A program made the translations under genes and the position numbers. Below are positions 1-7,423 of a DNA stretch of 64,000 nt, piece by piece (position 1 is the stretch's first letter; the number at the start of each line of letters is the position of its first letter). Origin of the DNA: Dyadobacter beijingensis DSM 21582. GTDB taxonomy: Bacteria > Bacteroidota > Bacteroidia > Cytophagales > Spirosomataceae. Under the pieces are notes generated by a model. It saw only the letters and a program-made list of their open reading frames with translations, searched no databases and was not told where the DNA came from. Location of the stretch: the NCBI RefSeq assembly GCF_000382205.1, contig NZ_KB907791.1, positions 62,001 to 126,000 on the forward strand, in the 5' to 3' direction.

Positions 1-1029
1 GGCAACAAGTCCTTTTTCTTCCCGGGCAAACCCATTGGTTACCGGGTGAATGTGACGGACCAGGAGGATGGTAGTCTGGCTAAAAACACGATCCCGCAAT
101 CGAAAGTGAAGATTACAGCTGCCTACCAGGATGCGGACGACAGGCCTTCGGCCAGCAAGGGCGGGCACCAGGAAGCGCCTGTGACCTTCACGGCCGGCAA
201 AACGCTCATCGAGAAAAGCGATTGCAAGGCCTGTCATTTTGTGGACAAAAAATCGATCGGTCCGGCATTTACGGATGTGTCGGGAAAATACAAGGCGGAT
301 GCGAACGCGGTAGCGTCGCTTTCCGACAAGATCATCAAAGGCGGCGCGGGCGTCTGGGGCGAAACGGCGATGTCGGCGCACCCGTCCATCGGCCTGCCCG
401 AGGCGGAACAAATGGTGAAATACATATTGAGCCTGGGCAGCGGAAAGGCCGCGCCGGAATTGCTGCCGCCCGCCGGTGAGGTGGTCGCGCGCATACCCGA
501 GGGAGGCGACCCGGGCAAAGGCATTTACAAGCTCAGGGCCACCTACACCGACAATGGCGCGAACGGAATGCCCGCCCAAATGACGGAAAAGACGCTCATT
601 TTAAAGAACCCGACCCTGCTTTTCGGCAATGCCGACGACGCTTCGAAAAACCTCATGCGTTTCAAAATGGGTGAAAATAACCTGCTCATCGTCACCCAAC
701 CGAATACGCACGCCATTTTCAAAAGCATTGACCTCACGGACATTACGGCGCTCGATATGGTGGTGGCTGCGCCCAAAGACCAGCTGAATGCGCAGGGCGG
801 CATGGTGGAAGTCCGTGACGGCTCGCCCGACGGCGCCTTGCTCGGGAAAACCGAATGGATACCGCCTACCGACGATGCCAGCGCATTTACCTCGAAAACC
901 CCTCCCAAGCCATTCCACGTACCTATCTCTCCTCAAAACGGTACCCGCGACCTGTATTTTGTTTTCAAAAACGACCAGGCGAAGGGTGCCCTGTTTGTCC
1001 CGTTTTCGGTCACATTTATTTCGAAGTGA
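1..1029 (+). CDS. C-terminal part of a secreted cytochrome c / carbohydrate-binding protein (5' end outside window)
   Basis: The frame is open from base 1, so the real start lies outside the window and the GTG at 46 is not taken as a start. The visible part begins with a PKD/Ig-like stretch, then a class I cytochrome c domain with the haem-binding motif CKACH (bases about 234-248) and a probable axial Met in ETAMSAHP. The C-terminal half resembles the CBM6-like module found in large Bacteroidota proteins that fuse a ThuA or PQQ-sugar-dehydrogenase domain to cytochrome c. It is probably periplasmic or surface electron transfer linked to sugar oxidation. The dehydrogenase part is not visible, so that role is inferred. 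A Tat-exported TIM-barrel gene follows 24 bases downstream in the same direction, probably in one operon. Confidence 0.75.
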   Translation, partial: GNKSFFFPGKPIGYRVNVTDQEDGSLAKNTIPQSKVKITAAYQDADDRPSASKGGHQEAPVTFTAGKTLIEKSDCKACHFVDKKSIGPAFTDVSGKYKADANAVASLSDKIIKGGAGVWGETAMSAHPSIGLPEAEQMVKYILSLGSGKAAPELLPPAGEVVARIPEGGDPGKGIYKLRATYTDNGANGMPAQMTEKTLILKNPTLLFGNADDASKNLMRFKMGENNLLIVTQPNTHAIFKSIDLTDITALDMVVAAPKDQLNAQGGMVEVRDGSPDGALLGKTEWIPPTDDASAFTSKTPPKPFHVPISPQNGTRDLYFVFKNDQAKGALFVPFSVTFISK

Positions 1030-1053
1030 TTTTTAAATCTAACTAATCTGCTC

Positions 1054-2079
1054 ATGAACAATTCACGTCGTCATTTTCTAGGCCGTCTTGGGCTTGCTAC
1101 TGCGGGTCTGGGGCTTGTTTCCCTGGATTCTTTCGGAGTATCGCCTGCTGCCGCCAAATTCAATTTTGACATTTCGCTGGCCGAGTTTTCGTTTGCTTCC
1201 GAGCTTTTCAGCGGTAAAATGACCAATATGGATTTCCCGGCGCGGGCCAAAAACGAGTTCGACATTACGATACTGGAATACGTTTCCGGTTTTTTTAACA
1301 ATAAACACAAAGACCAGGCATACCTGAACGAGCTGAAAAAACGCTGCGACGACCTGGGTATGAAAAACCACCTTATCATGGTAGACGGCGAGAACCTGAC
1401 GGCGCTCGACAATGCGGCACGTGCAAAGGCCGTCGAGGCACATTACCCGTGGGTGGATGCGGCCAAATTCCTCGGCTGCTCGGCCATCCGCGTGAACCTG
1501 GGCGATGCGATGGCGATGCTTTCGGGTAAAAAAGAGGAGGGAACTCCCGCCCAGCTGGCTACGGCGGCTGTGGATGGTTATGGTAAATTGCTGGAATATG
1601 CCGGCAAAGCGGGCCTGAATGTGATCGTCGAGAACCATTTCGGGGTATCCACCGATCCGGACTGGCTGGTAGGCGTAATGAAGCAGCTGAAAGCGACCAA
1701 CAAAGGCCTGCTGCCCGATTTCGGGAACTTTTGTGCAGAAAGAAGCAAGCCGGAAACGATGGATATCAAGGGCATTATGGCCACCAAATGCGTAAAAGAG
1801 CACGAAAAATACGAAGGCGTGAAGAAAATGATGCCCTACGCCAAAGGGATCAGCGCAAAAACGCACCAGTTCGACGCCAACGGGAACGACCCGGAGACGG
1901 ACTTTATCAAAATGTTTAAGATCATCAAAGATTCGGGCTGGAACAACGGCATCGTAGGCATCGAATATGAAGGCGGCCTCATGCGCGAAATGGGCGGCGA
2001 TATGACCAAGCCCGCCAACGACGAGGGCATTCGCCAGACGAAGGCGCTGCTGGAAAAGGTATTGGAAGAACTAGGGTAG
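1054..2079 (+). CDS. Tat-exported sugar phosphate isomerase/epimerase-like TIM barrel protein
   Basis: The 341-aa protein starts with a twin-arginine signal (SRRHFLGRL, then a hydrophobic stretch to about residue 33). The rest matches the xylose-isomerase-like TIM barrel superfamily (AP endonuclease family 2). Visible metal-site-like motifs are VIVENHFG and LLPDFGNF in the middle and GIVGIEYEG near the end. Family members isomerise, epimerise or dehydrate sugars and sugar acids using a divalent metal. The Tat signal places it in the periplasm, folded before export. It follows the cytochrome/CBM gene by 24 bases. The exact substrate cannot be read from the sequence. Confidence 0.75.
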   Translation: MNNSRRHFLGRLGLATAGLGLVSLDSFGVSPAAAKFNFDISLAEFSFASELFSGKMTNMDFPARAKNEFDITILEYVSGFFNNKHKDQAYLNELKKRCDDLGMKNHLIMVDGENLTALDNAARAKAVEAHYPWVDAAKFLGCSAIRVNLGDAMAMLSGKKEEGTPAQLATAAVDGYGKLLEYAGKAGLNVIVENHFGVSTDPDWLVGVMKQLKATNKGLLPDFGNFCAERSKPETMDIKGIMATKCVKEHEKYEGVKKMMPYAKGISAKTHQFDANGNDPETDFIKMFKIIKDSGWNNGIVGIEYEGGLMREMGGDMTKPANDEGIRQTKALLEKVLEELG

Positions 2080-2126
2080 ATTGTCCTTCATGTTTTGTCG
2101 GATGTGGGCAGGGAACATTCAGGGGG

Positions 2127-3548
2127 CTAATCCGGCCAGTTGGCGGCTATCGCCTGAATGCCTTCCTGCATTTGCTCTTCGGAAAGCGAGGCGTAACCCA
2201 GGCGCAGGCCGTTCGCGGAGCCTTTGTAACAGAATGTATCCGGCGAAATCAATGCAATGCCTTTTTGCCTTAATGCGGCCGCCAGTTTCACCAGGTCCAC
2301 CGGCGCCTTGGGCGTCAGCCAGAATGCCAGGCCGCCTTCCGGCTTGGTGAAATGCACCTTGTCGGCCAGGTATTCGCGGATCAGTGTTTCGAAAAAATCC
2401 CTTTTTGATTTGTAAAGCGGCGTCGTACGTTTGAGATGCCGCCGGATTTCCCCGTCGTGAATGAGTTGAAAAACAGCTTGTTCCATCATATAATCGCCTT
2501 GTACGTCGATGATTTTTCGAAGACTGGTGACTTTGTCGATAATGGACGCGCACGATGCGAGGTACCCGATCCGCAGCGCCGGCGCGACGATCTTGCTCAT
2601 CGTGCCGATGTACACGTAGTTGCGCGCCTGTTCGAGGCTGCTCACCGGCATTACCGGCCGCGGACTGAAATGGAACTCGTGGTCGTAGTCGTCTTCAATG
2701 ATCGTAAAGCCATATTCATTGGACAACGCGACGAGCTCCATGCGCCGCCGGAGGTTTAACGTAACCGTCGTAGGGAACTGGTGGTGAGGCGTGATATATA
2801 CCGCTTTGATATTCGGGTGATCATGCAAATATGCCCTGATTTCGTCCGTCACGATCCCGTGCGCGTCCACATTCACAGGCAGCAGGCGCGCGCCCGCGTG
2901 CGTGAATGCTTCCCAGGCAGGTTTGTAGCCGGGGTTTTCGATGAGGACGTGGTCGCCGGGTTTCAGCAGTGCGTGCGCTGCGAGGAACATGGCCATCTGG
3001 CTGCCGCGGGTGATAAAAACCTGGTCCGGCGAGAGCCGCATACCTCTCTTGTAATTCAGCATTTGGGCAATGGCCTCGCGGAACTCGGGATCGCCCGCTT
3101 CGTGCCGGTAGCCCATCATTTGCCACCGCCCTTTGCGGGCGAAAATCTGCCGGTAAGCCCGCGCCAGCTCGTCGATCGGCGCCTGCGCGCTGTCGGGCAG
3201 GCCGTCGTCGAATGTAATCAGCGGTTTTGTAGCGAAATCCCTGACCATACCGGACTCCCTCACCAGCGATCTTTCCGGCGAAGCCAGCGGCTGCACGTCC
3301 GCCACAAATATTCCCCGCCGTTCTTTCGATACCAGCCATCCTTCGGCCGCGAGCACATCCAGCGCCTCCACGATCGTGTTCCGGTTCACATTCAGCTGTG
3401 CCGCAAGTTGGCGGCTACCGGGCAAAATGCTGCCGGCGACGAGTTTGCCGCTCTGGATGGCCACGATCACGGCGTCGGCGATCTGCATATACACCGGCTT
3501 TTCCTGCGCGCGGTCAAGCGGAATGACGAGTTCCCACGGTCTTAACAT
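2127..3548 (-). CDS. MocR/GntR-family regulator with aminotransferase-like domain
   Basis: The longer open frame reaches 3881, but the ATG at 3548 is chosen because it begins the usual MocR N-terminus (PLYMQIA-type GntR helix-turn-helix) and leaves a normal divergent promoter; this gives 473 aa. Residues about 15-85 form the winged helix (PGSRQLAAQLNVNRNTIVEAL). Residues about 120-470 form a fold-type-I PLP domain with EDDYDHEF and the Schiff-base lysine in GTMSKIVAPALRIGY (Lys319). MocR proteins sense a PLP-linked amine or amino acid and usually control the gene facing them. Here that is the cupin gene at 3648, across an intergenic region with three similar half-sites. A plausible -7 element lies at 3592-3599 on this strand. 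Confidence 0.88.
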   Translation of the reverse strand: MLRPWELVIPLDRAQEKPVYMQIADAVIVAIQSGKLVAGSILPGSRQLAAQLNVNRNTIVEALDVLAAEGWLVSKERRGIFVADVQPLASPERSLVRESGMVRDFATKPLITFDDGLPDSAQAPIDELARAYRQIFARKGRWQMMGYRHEAGDPEFREAIAQMLNYKRGMRLSPDQVFITRGSQMAMFLAAHALLKPGDHVLIENPGYKPAWEAFTHAGARLLPVNVDAHGIVTDEIRAYLHDHPNIKAVYITPHHQFPTTVTLNLRRRMELVALSNEYGFTIIEDDYDHEFHFSPRPVMPVSSLEQARNYVYIGTMSKIVAPALRIGYLASCASIIDKVTSLRKIIDVQGDYMMEQAVFQLIHDGEIRRHLKRTTPLYKSKRDFFETLIREYLADKVHFTKPEGGLAFWLTPKAPVDLVKLAAALRQKGIALISPDTFCYKGSANGLRLGYASLSEEQMQEGIQAIAANWPD

Positions 3549-3599
3549 CTGGACTAGTTGATTTTGTAATTTCTGAACCAGTAAGCTGGTCCAAAGATA
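3548..3599. promoter_or_regulatory. Candidate MocR operator: three similar decamers, plus a -7 element
   Basis: Three copies of a 10-base half-site of the form TYTGRACYAG are visible: TCTGGACTAG (3548-3557), TCTGAACCAG (3572-3581), and TTTGGACCAG on the minus strand (3586-3595). The two plus-strand copies are 24 bases apart, and the second and third form an inverted repeat. The third overlaps TATCTTTG (minus strand, 3599-3592), an exact match to the Bacteroidota -7 consensus TAnnTTTG, placed to transcribe the MocR gene. This arrangement of direct plus inverted half-sites suits MocR autoregulation and control of the divergent cupin gene. Binding is inferred. Confidence 0.5.
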
Positions 3600-3647
3600 C
3601 GGTTGTTTTGTAAGGCAATCATGCAGCAACACTAATATTTCCGAATC

Positions 3648-4109
3648 ATGGAAACTACAAAGCAACCATTCAGTTCCAAAGATTTCCACCAGACATTCGC
3701 ACGTCCCGTGTACGTAAAACCTGAAAAACTCATTCACCGCAATGTGGAGCAAGCCGGCGAGCACAACCAGTTTTCGACGGAAAGAAAGCACCCGGTATTT
3801 TTCGTCGACCTGCCTACGCGGAATGTGAGCATGACCGTCGGCGGCCTGCTGCCTGGCCAGCTCACCAACCGTCACCGCCACACCTACGAAACGGTATTAT
3901 ATGTACTCGAAGGAAAAGGCTACACCGAAGTGGAGGGAGAGCGCGTGGAATGGCAGGCCGGCGACGCCGTGTATATTCCCAGCTGGGCCTGGCATCGCCA
4001 CCAGAACCTGAGCGACACCGAGCCGGCCCGCTACCTGGCCTGCGAGAATGCCCCGCAGCTTCAAAACCTCGGCGTGGCACTTCGCGAAGAGGAAGGCCGA
4101 GACCTGTAA
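3648..4109 (+). CDS. Cupin-domain protein
   Basis: The 153-aa protein has a single cupin barrel. Motif 1 is visible as NRHRHTYETVLYVLEGKG (two His and a Glu as metal ligands), and motif 2 as GDAVYIPSWAWHRHQN (third His). There is no signal peptide, so it is probably cytoplasmic. It is divergent from the MocR regulator and is followed 54 bases later by a DapA-family aldolase. The pair may act in a small catabolic pathway controlled by MocR. Cupins of this size can be dioxygenases, isomerases or ligand sensors, and the activity cannot be assigned here. Confidence 0.8.
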   Translation: METTKQPFSSKDFHQTFARPVYVKPEKLIHRNVEQAGEHNQFSTERKHPVFFVDLPTRNVSMTVGGLLPGQLTNRHRHTYETVLYVLEGKGYTEVEGERVEWQAGDAVYIPSWAWHRHQNLSDTEPARYLACENAPQLQNLGVALREEEGRDL

Positions 4110-4163
4110 AGTGGTTTAATGTATCTGGGTTAAATATTTAAAATACAACATATTAAAATATTA

Positions 4164-5036
4164 ATGAGCAATTCAAAAACCTTGAAAGGCATCATCGCCT
4201 ATCCGATCACGCCCTTCGACGCGGAGGAGAAAGTTGACATCGCGTTGTTCAAAAAACTGACCGACAGGTTGGTCGCATCCGGCTCGCACGGCATCGCGCC
4301 GCTGGGCAGCACAGGCGTATTGCCTTACCTGAACGACGATGAAAAAGAAGCGGTTATCGAGGCCGCGATCGACGTCGTAGCCGGCCGCGTGCCGGTAGTG
4401 GCCGGTGTTTCCAACCTCACCACCGAGCGGACGATCCATCACGCCCGCTTTGCCGAAAAAGCAGGCGCTGCGGCCGTGATGATCATTCCCATGAGCTATT
4501 GGAAACTGACTGACGACGAGATATTTACGCATTACCATAAAGTCGCGGAAGCCATTTCGATCCCCATGATGGCTTACAACAACCCGGCCACTGGCGGTAT
4601 CGACATGTCGCCCGCACTGCTGAAACGCCTGCTGGAAATCCCGAACGTGACGATGATCAAGGAAAGCACGGGCGACGTGCAGCGGATGCATTACCTGCGG
4701 CGCGTTCTCGGCGAAGAGGTCGCATTCTTCAACGGCTCCAACCCGCTGGCGCTCGCCGCATTGTCCGCCGGCGCGGCAGGCTGGTGTACTGCCGCCCCGA
4801 ACCTGATCCCGGAGTTCAATCACAGCCTGTACAACGCCGTTCTGGCAAACGATCTCGCGGGGGCACGCGACGCATTCGACCGGCAATCGGAGCTGCTGAC
4901 TTTCATCACCGCCAACGGGCTGCCGCGCACGATAGCAGCCGGTTTGGAAATTCTGGGCGTTGAAGGCGGTCATTTAAGGAGCCCGCTGGCCCCGCTGGGA
5001 AAGGCTGATTTTGAGCGGCTGCGGGGGCTGCTCTAA
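4164..5036 (+). CDS. Dihydrodipicolinate synthase / N-acetylneuraminate lyase family aldolase
   Basis: The 290-aa, single-domain TIM barrel has the usual length of the DapA/NanA family. The Schiff-base lysine is Lys166 in MIKESTGD, the conserved tyrosine is Tyr138 in AYNNP, and the substrate-carboxylate loop is GSTGVLPYL (residues about 48-56). Members cleave or condense pyruvate with an aldehyde (lysine biosynthesis, sialic acid, sugar-acid or hydroxyproline breakdown). The neighbours are a cupin and a MocR regulator, with no lysine-biosynthesis genes, which argues for a catabolic aldolase rather than housekeeping DapA. The substrate is unknown. Confidence 0.85.
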   Translation: MSNSKTLKGIIAYPITPFDAEEKVDIALFKKLTDRLVASGSHGIAPLGSTGVLPYLNDDEKEAVIEAAIDVVAGRVPVVAGVSNLTTERTIHHARFAEKAGAAAVMIIPMSYWKLTDDEIFTHYHKVAEAISIPMMAYNNPATGGIDMSPALLKRLLEIPNVTMIKESTGDVQRMHYLRRVLGEEVAFFNGSNPLALAALSAGAAGWCTAAPNLIPEFNHSLYNAVLANDLAGARDAFDRQSELLTFITANGLPRTIAAGLEILGVEGGHLRSPLAPLGKADFERLRGLL

Positions 5037-5062
5037 TTTGAGTGACCCGCCGTGGAAATAAA

Positions 5063-5108
5063 AATGATTGAATGATTGAATAAACTCCTGTTCGGTCATT
5101 CAATCATT
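5063..5108. repeat. AATGATTG repeats forming a hairpin between convergent genes
   Basis: AATGATTGAAT occurs twice in overlapping tandem (5063-5073 and 5071-5081). Its exact reverse complement ATTCAATCATT lies at 5098-5108, giving an 11-bp stem with a 16-base loop. The right arm covers the stop codon of the minus-strand VOC gene. It sits between convergent genes and could act as a bidirectional terminator, although there is no T tract. The minus strand here shares the 17-mer ATGATTGAATGACCGAA with 14609-14625. Confidence 0.6.
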
Positions 5109-5481
5109 AATGAACTGACCCCACAAACGCAATCACATAGCCGTCCGGATCGGCGATGTAGAACTCCTTTCCATAAGGCATTTCGCGCAGCGGCTGAACA
5201 ATTTCGATGTTCCTTTTTGAAATTTCCGCAAACACCGCTGTCACATCGCCGACCGAAAACAGGAGATCGACTTGTTCGTCGCTACTTCGCGTCGTTTGCG
5301 TTTTCGTAGTGTCGTAATCCGTTTTCAAGTGGATCGAATAGCCGTCCTTTTCAATGCCTGCATAAAAATCATCATACCGGAACGCCAGCGTGAAGTCCAG
5401 CTGCCTTACGTAAAATGCAATGGCTTCGCCCAGTTCCCGAACGAGAAGCAAAGGAGTGATTTGGTTGATTTTGAAGTTCAT
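5107..5481 (-). CDS. VOC-family (glyoxalase/bleomycin-resistance-like) protein
   Basis: The ATG at 5481 gives 124 aa starting MNFKINQITPLLLV, the normal first strand of a VOC fold. The 29 upstream codons of the open frame have no family character and are left out. Features are the AIAFYVRQLDFTLAFRYDDF helix-strand region and the closing motif YGKEFYIADPDGYVIAF. The protein is cytoplasmic with no signal. VOC proteins of this length act as dimers in metal-dependent lyase or dioxygenase reactions or in drug binding. No substrate can be assigned. Confidence 0.8.
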   Translation of the reverse strand: MNFKINQITPLLLVRELGEAIAFYVRQLDFTLAFRYDDFYAGIEKDGYSIHLKTDYDTTKTQTTRSSDEQVDLLFSVGDVTAVFAEISKRNIEIVQPLREMPYGKEFYIADPDGYVIAFVGSVH

Positions 5482-5580
5482 AGTAGTATTTTTTGTTAAG
5501 AAAATATAATTATCCCATTTCTCGTGCACGAAATCGCTACTTTTATGTGTCATTGGGTGACAAACCAACCGACCAAAGCC

Positions 5581-6261
5581 ATGAAACGACTTTCCTGCTC
5601 CGTCATTTTAATTTTTTTGCTTCAAAACATCGCATTCGCGCAATCTGCGGATTCGTTTCGGCGGTGGCGGTTCGGTGTGCTGGTCGGGCCACAATTTTCC
5701 ACCTATGCGCCCAACCGAGGCAGTAAATGGGTAAAGGGCTGGATGGCCGGCACCGATATAAGTTATGCATTTCAGGATTCAAATAAAGGCTTGTCCTTGC
5801 ATGCGCAGCCTGCGTACAACCACGTGCGGACCAAAACCCGTAGCGAGGCCAGCAACGGCCTCGAATTTCAGGAATACATGTCGCGGACATCGAGCATTCA
5901 GCTGCCGGTGCTGGCTCGGTACACGTTTCTCGACGGCAAGATCCGGCCGTTCGCGGAGGCGGGCCTGCAGGGCAACTATCTGGTTTCATGGTATATCAAG
6001 TACGCAGGCCGTTTCTGTGCCGATGGCGGATGCTATCCGTACGAATCCAGCGGCAAGGTCAACAGTGATAAAAAAACATCTTTTGGTGCGCTAGCCAGTG
6101 CCGGCGTGGAAATCGACGCCGGAAAAGTAACCATCCCCATCGCCGTGCGGCTCGTCGAGCAGATCAAGAAAAGAGAGGATGTCTACGATATATCGACCCG
6201 TGAGAGCTATCGGATACCGCGTACCAGGACGATTCAGGTGTCGGTTGGGGTGGTGTTTTGA
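5581..6261 (+). CDS. Outer-membrane beta-barrel protein (PorT-like fold)
   Basis: The ATG at 5581 is preferred over an upstream in-frame start because it begins a clean signal peptide (MKRLSCSVILIFLLQNIAFA, cleaved before QS); this gives 226 aa. The mature part alternates polar and hydrophobic residues, has aromatic girdles, and ends in a beta-strand with a terminal Phe (TIQVSVGVVF), typical of small Bacteroidota beta-barrels. Two cysteines in FCADGGCYP suggest an external disulfide loop. It probably sits in the outer membrane; function unknown. The stop codon lies two bases before a heptanucleotide array. Confidence 0.7.
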   Translation: MKRLSCSVILIFLLQNIAFAQSADSFRRWRFGVLVGPQFSTYAPNRGSKWVKGWMAGTDISYAFQDSNKGLSLHAQPAYNHVRTKTRSEASNGLEFQEYMSRTSSIQLPVLARYTFLDGKIRPFAEAGLQGNYLVSWYIKYAGRFCADGGCYPYESSGKVNSDKKTSFGALASAGVEIDAGKVTIPIAVRLVEQIKKREDVYDISTRESYRIPRTRTIQVSVGVVF

Positions 6262-6263
6262 TG

Positions 6264-6403
6264 GCTGACCGCCGACGGCCGACGGCTGACCGCCGACGGC
6301 TGACGGCTGACCGCCGACGGCTGACCGCTGACCGCCGACTGCTGACTGCTGACCGCTGACCGCTGACCGCAGATCGCTGACGGCTGACTGCCGGCAGTTG
6401 ACC
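6264..6403. repeat. Heptanucleotide tandem array, 20 units
   Basis: The region reads as 20 consecutive 7-base units without gap or slippage. Most fit GCYGACN: GCTGACC is commonest, with GCCGACG, GCTGACG and GCTGACT. The last few (GCAGATC, GCCGGCA, GTTGACC) are degenerate. It starts two bases after the stop codon of the beta-barrel gene. Because 7 is not a multiple of 3, all frames give the same rotating Ala-Asp-Arg-Arg-Leu-Thr peptide pattern, so any ORF called here would be spurious. Confidence 0.95.
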
Positions 6404-6675
6404 GGAGTATTAGACCGGCGGCCCGTTCTGCGCCGCTTTTTTTGTATTATTCAGAAAATTTTCGGCGCTTTTTTGGTTATCCGGCCGTCCTGGCCGGACA
6501 TTATAAGATACTGGTAATCATGCCGATCAAATCCCGTCTCCCCGACACAAATGGTATCGAATAATGCAATTTTTTAAAATAATAGAACAATTGACCGCGT
6601 GTCCTCCCACCTTTTCCTGTCTTACCATTAAAAGCCAGTTTTAGAAATATCCCAATTTATATTTAAAGTTTGCCA
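6404..6675 (+). other. Intergenic region with terminator and small GC hairpin
   Basis: This stretch holds a terminator at 6417-6443 and a second inverted repeat TCCGGCC/GGCCGGA (6480-6486 and 6492-6498, five-base loop) with no T tract. The rest, about 6500-6675, is AT-rich and probably contains the promoter of the downstream sigma factor gene. No exact TAnnTTTG element was found in it, which would suit an alternative or autoregulated promoter. Confidence 0.5.
6417..6443 (+). terminator. Rho-independent terminator after the beta-barrel gene and heptamer array
   Basis: The GGCGGC arm (6417-6422) pairs with GCCGCT (6432-6437, one G-T pair), followed by a run of seven T (6437-6443). It would end transcripts of the beta-barrel gene after they have passed through the heptamer array, so the array is probably transcribed. 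Confidence 0.6.
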
Positions 6676-7380
6676 ATGCTTGCATCGCCGGGTTCGGAGT
6701 ATAACGAAGAGAGGACTTCCTGGGAAAAGGATAGGGGCGTTCCGCAGGACGGGCCGCAGTTTGGCCCTGAGCGGGAGCGGGAAGGAGACCGCAGCCCGAG
6801 CACCCATCCGGATAAGGAGCTGTTCATCCGCAAGACTTTTGAGGAGAGCCCGGAAGAGGGTTGTGCATTGCTGTTTCGGCTGTATTACAGTCCGTTATGC
6901 TCATATGCCGTCCGGTTTTTGTATTCCAAGGACGCCGCTGCCGACCTGGTTTCCGAGCTGTTTTATGCATTCTGGAAAAACCGGTCCTATGAATCCGTGA
7001 AGTCGTCGTACCGGGCTTACCTCTTCAAATCGGTGCAGAACCGGGCTTATAACCTGCTCGCGAGCGACCTGAAAAACACCGATTCCTTTGAAATGATGCC
7101 GCATTACGACGTGGCTTCGCCCGAGCGCCCGGAGGCATTGATGTACTTCGAAGAACTCGCCGGCCGCATCGACCGCATCGTGGAGCAGCTGCCGCCGCAA
7201 TGCCAGAAAGTATTCATGCTCAACCGTTTCGAAAACAAAAAGATCCAGGAAATCGCGACGGAAATGAACCTGTCGAGCCGTACGGTCGAGGGGCATATCA
7301 GCAAGGCATTGAGCATGTTGCGCCAGGGATTGAAAGACCATTGGACATGGCTGCTCGCATTTTCTTCCCTTTTCAGCTGA
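6676..7380 (+). CDS. ECF RNA polymerase sigma factor (sigma-70 family, Bacteroidota SusC-linked type)
   Basis: The ATG at 6676 gives 234 aa; a later start is possible because the first 45 residues are low complexity and lie before the sigma domain. Region 2 is seen around FRLYYSPLCSYAVRFL and AADLVSELFYAFWKN. Region 4 is around LPPQCQKVFMLNRFENKK and ATEMNLSSRTVEGHISKAL, a helix-turn-helix for -35 recognition. It is followed by a FecR anti-sigma gene and a SusC gene with an STN domain, the standard trans-envelope signalling set. It therefore very likely transcribes the locus up to 14606 when the transporter binds its ligand. Confidence 0.9.
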   Translation: MLASPGSEYNEERTSWEKDRGVPQDGPQFGPEREREGDRSPSTHPDKELFIRKTFEESPEEGCALLFRLYYSPLCSYAVRFLYSKDAAADLVSELFYAFWKNRSYESVKSSYRAYLFKSVQNRAYNLLASDLKNTDSFEMMPHYDVASPERPEALMYFEELAGRIDRIVEQLPPQCQKVFMLNRFENKKIQEIATEMNLSSRTVEGHISKALSMLRQGLKDHWTWLLAFSSLFS

Positions 7381-7423
7381 ACCGAAACATCCTTAACACT
7401 ATTCGATATTTAAACCACTGATC

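Noticed and set aside
2127..3881. MocR gene starting at 3881 (584 aa)
   Set aside because: The extra 111 codons overlap the divergent cupin gene and its promoter and have no family similarity; the start at 3548 matches the family N-terminus.
6264..6403. Possible CRISPR-like array
   Set aside because: The units are 7 bases with no spacers and there are no cas genes, so it is a simple tandem repeat.
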